The translations under genes were made by a program, and so were the position numbers. DNA of 64,000 nt from CAXRDE01 sp964229355. GTDB lineage: Bacteria > Cyanobacteriota > Sericytochromatia > UBA7694. Shown here piece by piece: positions 60,662 through 64,000 of the stretch. The DNA is taken from the NCBI GenBank assembly GCA_964229355.1, contig CAXRDE010000019.1, positions 496,001-560,000 of the forward strand. Direction: 5' to 3'. The notes beneath the pieces were generated by a model. The model was not told where the DNA came from, did no database searches, and worked only from the letters and a program-made list of their open reading frames with translations. Position 1 is the first letter of the stretch. Each line of letters starts with the position of its first letter.

Positions 60662-61991
60662 TGAAAATGCGGAGATTCCTAACGATGAAGAAATCATGGA
60701 GTGGGTACTAGAGGGTGCGCAGTATTGGATCGATATCTTCGGATTTGGCAACACCAACAATGCCACAAGTCCTTCTGTAGAAGTCTTGAGATCATTTTCA
60801 AGGCATGTATTGCAGCGCTATTTTGAGCGACTTTCTGAACAAATCTTGAAAATTCCTGCACTAAAGCAACGCGTCTGGCGCGTATTTTTTGAAAGAATGA
60901 AAGTCGTGGATTTATGTGACAATGACTTGAGTGTCTCTCGCTCAATAGCAACCGAAGAAATTTACGACAAAAAATCAGGGCAAAGCAAATTAATGTTTTA
61001 TCCTCAGCGGCAGCCCATGCTGCAAGAAAAAGCCTATCGCAGTTATGAACAGGTCAAATCACATTGGAATCCTAAGCAAAATCCTCGTCTTGGTTATTGG
61101 GGGCACGTGTTTTCTCTGGTGTGGAGGCACTCCTGGTTAATTGGAGAGCATACCTTTGCTTCGCCGGAGCAGTATAAAACCTATGTGTTGCGTCAGCATC
61201 AGGCCTTTACTGCACTCATTTGCGATATTGCCTCTTTTTCTATTGAGCACCTTCAGCCTGCGCTACTGATGATCGATGAAATAGGTCGAGATGACGATGG
61301 AGGCCCCTTTCTTAACCATTTGGAGTGGCTTTTTCCGATTCATCAGGTTTTGAATAAAAAACGTCCTGAGTCAGAGCGACAGCTACACCAATTTCTTTCA
61401 GAGCTTGAACAAAAATATCCAGACTTACCCATTGGCATAGATTTGTATCAGAGGGATGCCTCTGCCAATGGGCAAGATATTTTGGATTTGATTCATTTTG
61501 CAAATGGTTATGACTCTCCTAAATACCAATCGTTTTCACTGTGGCAATTGCTCCGCAAAGCTGCCTATTATGAAAATCAACGTTCTTTGGACCCCGATCA
61601 GATTTGGTCGTATGCTTTGGATTTGGGTGTACTTGTTTCTCGCCTAATTGCTATACGTCTCGATCGCCCTTTGGGGATGCGAATTTTAGATGAAATTCAG
61701 ACAGGAAAAATAGATACCACACACCGTCTTTACCGTGAATTCTACATTTACCGTCACGATAATTATTTGTTTGCCATCTTGCGTGATAGCGCAGCTTATT
61801 TTATGGGGCAAGAAGAAACTTTAGAAGGGGTATCCCTGGATTGGCGTCCAGAGAGTTTGGCGGGATATGATTATGCTCAGATGGAATTATTGCATGTGCC
61901 CTTTAAGCGCTCAGACGGTTACTCTCCAGGTTGGCACTGCTCACCTCATGGTGAATTGAAGTTTTTGAGTCAGAAGGAGCAAAGGCTTTGA
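60654..61991 (+). CDS. Candidate immunity protein A
   Basis: 445 residues, no signal peptide, rich in Trp/Tyr/His and acidic residues; no family recognised. The C-terminal half ('RPLGMRILDEIQTGKID', 'HRLYREFYIYRHDNYLFAILRD', 'LDWRPESLAGYDYAQMELLHVP') is closely matched by the next gene, so the two are paralogues. The ATG at 60654 is chosen over TTG 60648 because it gives an 8-bp overlap with the nuclease-lipoprotein gene and the same MTDEN start recurs at 63226. Role as neutraliser of the nuclease is inferred from position. Confidence 0.72.
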   Translation: MTDENAEIPNDEEIMEWVLEGAQYWIDIFGFGNTNNATSPSVEVLRSFSRHVLQRYFERLSEQILKIPALKQRVWRVFFERMKVVDLCDNDLSVSRSIATEEIYDKKSGQSKLMFYPQRQPMLQEKAYRSYEQVKSHWNPKQNPRLGYWGHVFSLVWRHSWLIGEHTFASPEQYKTYVLRQHQAFTALICDIASFSIEHLQPALLMIDEIGRDDDGGPFLNHLEWLFPIHQVLNKKRPESERQLHQFLSELEQKYPDLPIGIDLYQRDASANGQDILDLIHFANGYDSPKYQSFSLWQLLRKAAYYENQRSLDPDQIWSYALDLGVLVSRLIAIRLDRPLGMRILDEIQTGKIDTTHRLYREFYIYRHDNYLFAILRDSAAYFMGQEETLEGVSLDWRPESLAGYDYAQMELLHVPFKRSDGYSPGWHCSPHGELKFLSQKEQRL

Positions 61992-63139
61992 GCGTCAATC
62001 AGCATTTTCTTGAGGAAGAGCGAGAACTGAGAGCGGCTTTGAAGCGAGCCCCTGAATACAGACTAAATACCTATTTTTTTGGAAATAGGCAAGAAACAGA
62101 GTCTTTTGAACAAGGGAAGTGGCAGGCATTTCTTCGGCGTATAGTTAATGCACACTGGTCTTTTCTTGTAAACGCTTTATTGCAGAGAGATGCTGTGATT
62201 ATCGATGGAGTGGGCATAAGAGATCAGAATGGAATACAGCCTGTAGATCTCTATTTTTCTGTATCAGAACCCGCCTGGACACCAGAAACAAACCTTTACC
62301 TTGGCCATAAGCAACACCCCAGAATGCCTTATTTTGCCCAAACTCTGGGTCTATACATCAAAAAAGTAAATCACCTTTTTATGGATAACTACTTTTCGCA
62401 AGGACATGAGGAGCAAGACTTTTGGTTCAGCTACCATCAACTGTTTATGGGTTGGGGGTGTGACCTTCTGTCTTTTTTGATGACCCATTTTCGTCCTGCG
62501 CTCATTATGCTGAAAGAAAATGGAAACCATTATATCGATGCCAAAGGGGGGAAAATTAATGATGCGATGCTATCTGGCGGACCTTTACATTCGGCGGAAA
62601 TGACACATCAATTCTTTCAAGAACTGAAGCTTAAATACCCAGACTTGCCCGTTATTGAGGGTGAGGACTGTTCGTTCTGGTATTTGCTACACAAAATGAT
62701 ACACCACGAACAAACAGACGAGGTTGTGCATGATCGTGCGTGGTCTTATGCTTTGGATTTGGGGATTTTAAATGCGCGTTTTGTGGCGATAGATCTTACT
62801 CGCCCTTTGGGAATGCGAATTTTAGAGGAGATTCAGACAGGAAAAATAGATAATGAGCACCGTCTTTACCGTGAATTCTACATTTACTGTCACGGTGATT
62901 ATCTCTTTGCTCTCTTGCGTGATGTTCCGTATCCACCCTGGTCATTAGCGTTTGATGAAAAACAGTTGGAAGACGTCACGTTGGATTGGCGGCCAGAAAG
63001 TTTGATGGGTTATGATTACACGGGTATGGAACTTATTCATGTTCCTCCTAAACGTTCTGAAGGCGAGCATCCGGGATGGTACTTTTTTCACTGGGGTTTA
63101 GAGTATTGGCCTGAGGGCATAAAAAGTTATTTGCTTTGA
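61988..63139 (+). CDS. Candidate immunity protein B (paralogue of A)
   Basis: 383 residues. It shares with protein A 'SYALDLG', 'RPLGMRILEEIQTGKID', 'HRLYREFYIY' and 'LDWRPESLMGYDY', but its N-terminal part differs. TTG start is supported by AAGGAG 8 nt upstream and by TTGA overlap with the previous stop. A 30-nt stretch (62858-62887) is identical to 61722-61751, indicating recent duplication or gene conversion. It may neutralise a different toxin allele. Confidence 0.72.
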   Translation: MSVNQHFLEEERELRAALKRAPEYRLNTYFFGNRQETESFEQGKWQAFLRRIVNAHWSFLVNALLQRDAVIIDGVGIRDQNGIQPVDLYFSVSEPAWTPETNLYLGHKQHPRMPYFAQTLGLYIKKVNHLFMDNYFSQGHEEQDFWFSYHQLFMGWGCDLLSFLMTHFRPALIMLKENGNHYIDAKGGKINDAMLSGGPLHSAEMTHQFFQELKLKYPDLPVIEGEDCSFWYLLHKMIHHEQTDEVVHDRAWSYALDLGILNARFVAIDLTRPLGMRILEEIQTGKIDNEHRLYREFYIYCHGDYLFALLRDVPYPPWSLAFDEKQLEDVTLDWRPESLMGYDYTGMELIHVPPKRSEGEHPGWYFFHWGLEYWPEGIKSYLL

Positions 63140-63152
63140 TTATGTTGCGTAA

Positions 63153-63233
63153 GGGGCTAAGACGATTACCGATTTAATTGAGAGAAACATACATACAATT
63201 GATATTGATTGGGATGTAATTGAACATGACTGA
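63153..63233 (+). pseudogene. Remnant of a toxin C-terminus
   Basis: In frame from a stop at 63150, 26 codons read GAKTITDLIERN... and end in DVIEHD plus stop, the same ending as the nuclease lipoprotein (RVIEHD). The shared DNA, GTAATTGAACATGACTGATG followed by AAAA, ties the two junctions together. There is no start codon or signal peptide, so it is a displaced 3' end. Confidence 0.65.
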
Positions 63234-63267
63234 TGAAAACGAAAAAATAGCCCAGGATCAGTGTGAT
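63226..63267 (+). pseudogene. Remnant of an immunity gene start
   Basis: ATG at 63226 overlaps the toxin remnant by 8 bp and reads MTDENEKIAQDQ, matching the MTDENAEIPND start of immunity candidate A. It then runs into the terminator of the convergent gene, so only the first ~12 codons are meaningful. Confidence 0.6.
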
Positions 63268-63304
63268 AAAAAAAGATACCCCCTGGAGGTTAATTCCAGG
63301 GGGT
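63268..63304 (-). terminator. Terminator of the second glycine-rich gene
   Basis: ACCCCCTGGA and TCCAGGGGGT form a 10-bp stem with a 7-nt loop. On the minus strand it is followed by ATCTTTTTTT, a good T-tract, 57 bp after the stop of the gene at 63361. Confidence 0.8.
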
Positions 63305-63360
63305 GGGTTGTTGACGGGCGAGGACATTACCCGCCAATAACAAATCTTTTAAAGTGAGGT

Positions 63361-63936
63361 TTAGAAGCCTTCGGTGAGTTTGCTGGCGAGACGTCCGCCA
63401 ACCACGCCGCCCACAGCACCTGCGCCGACAGTCAAGATGGTGCCAAAGACCCCTTTAACAGGAATGAAGCTTGCGATACCTGCTGCAGTTACGCCGGTCA
63501 GACCGCCCACAGCGCCGCCGATGGCATCTTTGCCCACGTTGCTGACGGCTTCAGAGCTGTCGATTTTACCGGTGGCCACGCCCACACCGTTTGCTACTGC
63601 AGAAACCCCTGCAGAAACCAGGGCAGAAAGACCTGCACCTTTTAAGCCGGTGACAGCGGTGTTTTTAACGCCGGTAAGCGCGCCTTTGAAGCCGTTGCCA
63701 AAGATGGACTTCATGTTGCCGTTCATTTGGGCTCCCAGTTTGTAAGCGGCGAAACCGCCACCCGCTGCGTGAGAAGCCATGGAAGAAATCGAGGTAAAGT
63801 CGGTAGAAAAACCGCCGAAGCCGCCGCCAGTGTTGGTATCGTCTTGAACAACGCTTTGACCATAAGGGCTATAAGATGCGGGGGCGATAGTTTGTGTGTT
63901 GTATACGCTTGAGTTGTAGGCTGCAATGGTTCCCAT
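63361..63936 (-). CDS. Glycine-rich, putatively membrane-active protein (second member)
   Basis: 191 residues. A Tyr/Ser/Gln/Gly-rich N-terminus (1-60) is followed by a Gly/Ala-rich hydrophobic region with glycine-zipper spacing. 'GLKGAGLSALVSAGVSAVANGV', 'EAVSNVGKDAIGGAVGGLTG' and 'VGAGAVGGVVGGRLASKL' align with the C-terminal module of the 384-residue protein at 11259-12413. It lacks the tandem W-A-E-KVQ repeats of that protein. No signal peptide is evident. AGAGGA is 9 nt before the ATG and a terminator follows, so it is monocistronic. Function unknown; bacteriocin-like or glycine-zipper membrane insertion is speculation. Confidence 0.72.
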   Translation of the reverse strand: MGTIAAYNSSVYNTQTIAPASYSPYGQSVVQDDTNTGGGFGGFSTDFTSISSMASHAAGGGFAAYKLGAQMNGNMKSIFGNGFKGALTGVKNTAVTGLKGAGLSALVSAGVSAVANGVGVATGKIDSSEAVSNVGKDAIGGAVGGLTGVTAAGIASFIPVKGVFGTILTVGAGAVGGVVGGRLASKLTEGF

Positions 63937-64000
63937 AATAAAGTGTCCTCTTTATTGTTATTTTGTAGTGATTCATTAACCCGGCAGATGTTTCTCTGCT

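Overview
The window looks like chromosome from a diderm bacterium of the non-photosynthetic cyanobacterial lineage (Sericytochromatia/Blackallbacteria-like). This is an inference. It rests on an SLH-domain porin with a coiled coil and beta-barrel, an LpxL-type acyltransferase and many lipobox proteins (outer membrane), together with SepF, SpoVS, tandem RemA-like proteins, DUF2993, complex I genes, CheA and a flagellar rod/hook protein. No rRNA, tRNA, insertion sequence or CRISPR array was seen. Genes are densely packed, often with 1-8 bp overlaps (TAATG, ATGA, TTGA), and several promoters appear to use an extended -10 of the form TGnTAnnnT.

Layout. 1-2.8 kb: end of ribD, an RluD-type pseudouridine synthase and a glycosyltransferase. 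2.8-4.2 kb (minus): two RemA-like genes and a BI-1 family membrane protein. 4.3-9.2 kb: sepF-plsC-coaBC, an AidB-like acyl-CoA dehydrogenase and a PhyH-like dioxygenase. 9.3-11.2 kb: spoVS, DUF2993, glycosyltransferase. 11.3-18.1 kb: a glycine-rich membrane-active-looking protein, an orphan flagellar rod/hook protein, a TPR plus OGT-like glycosyltransferase pair, and a lipoprotein. 18.4-24.2 kb: nuoJKLMN. 24.3-24.8 kb: a yefM-yoeB toxin-antitoxin pair with its operator. 25.1-29.4 kb: a large lipoprotein with a toxin-like C-terminus and an overlapping ankyrin gene, behind a 13-C homopolymer. 29.5-34 kb: ndh, SLH porin, type-4 uracil-DNA glycosylase. 34-38.7 kb: TPR protein, lipoprotein, CheA with two Hpt domains, pteridine-reductase-like SDR. 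38.8-45.8 kb: oligopeptidase B, SDR, a SpeD-SpeE fusion, small envelope proteins, an M23 peptidase and a pentameric ligand-gated ion channel. 46-49.3 kb: trigger factor, LpxL-like and O-antigen-ligase-like proteins. 49.4-52.4 kb: a candidate graspetide (RiPP) locus with a multi-core precursor, an abutting ATP-grasp ligase and an MFS transporter. 52.4-56.2 kb: ATP-cone/Mrr-like nuclease, small envelope protein, RecD2. 56.3-63.2 kb: a propeller lipoprotein, a lipoprotein with a PD-(D/E)XK C-terminus, two paralogous immunity candidates and a toxin/immunity remnant. 63.4-63.9 kb: a second glycine-rich protein related to the one at 11.3 kb.

The most interesting systems are (1) the graspetide locus, whose precursor carries three plesiocin-type TTxxxxEE cores and two variant cores; (2) two lipoprotein-anchored polymorphic-toxin modules in which the immunity candidate starts 8 bp inside the toxin gene, plus a degenerate third junction; and (3) an undescribed-looking family of glycine-rich proteins represented twice. 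All family assignments come from reading motifs by eye; no database search was run.
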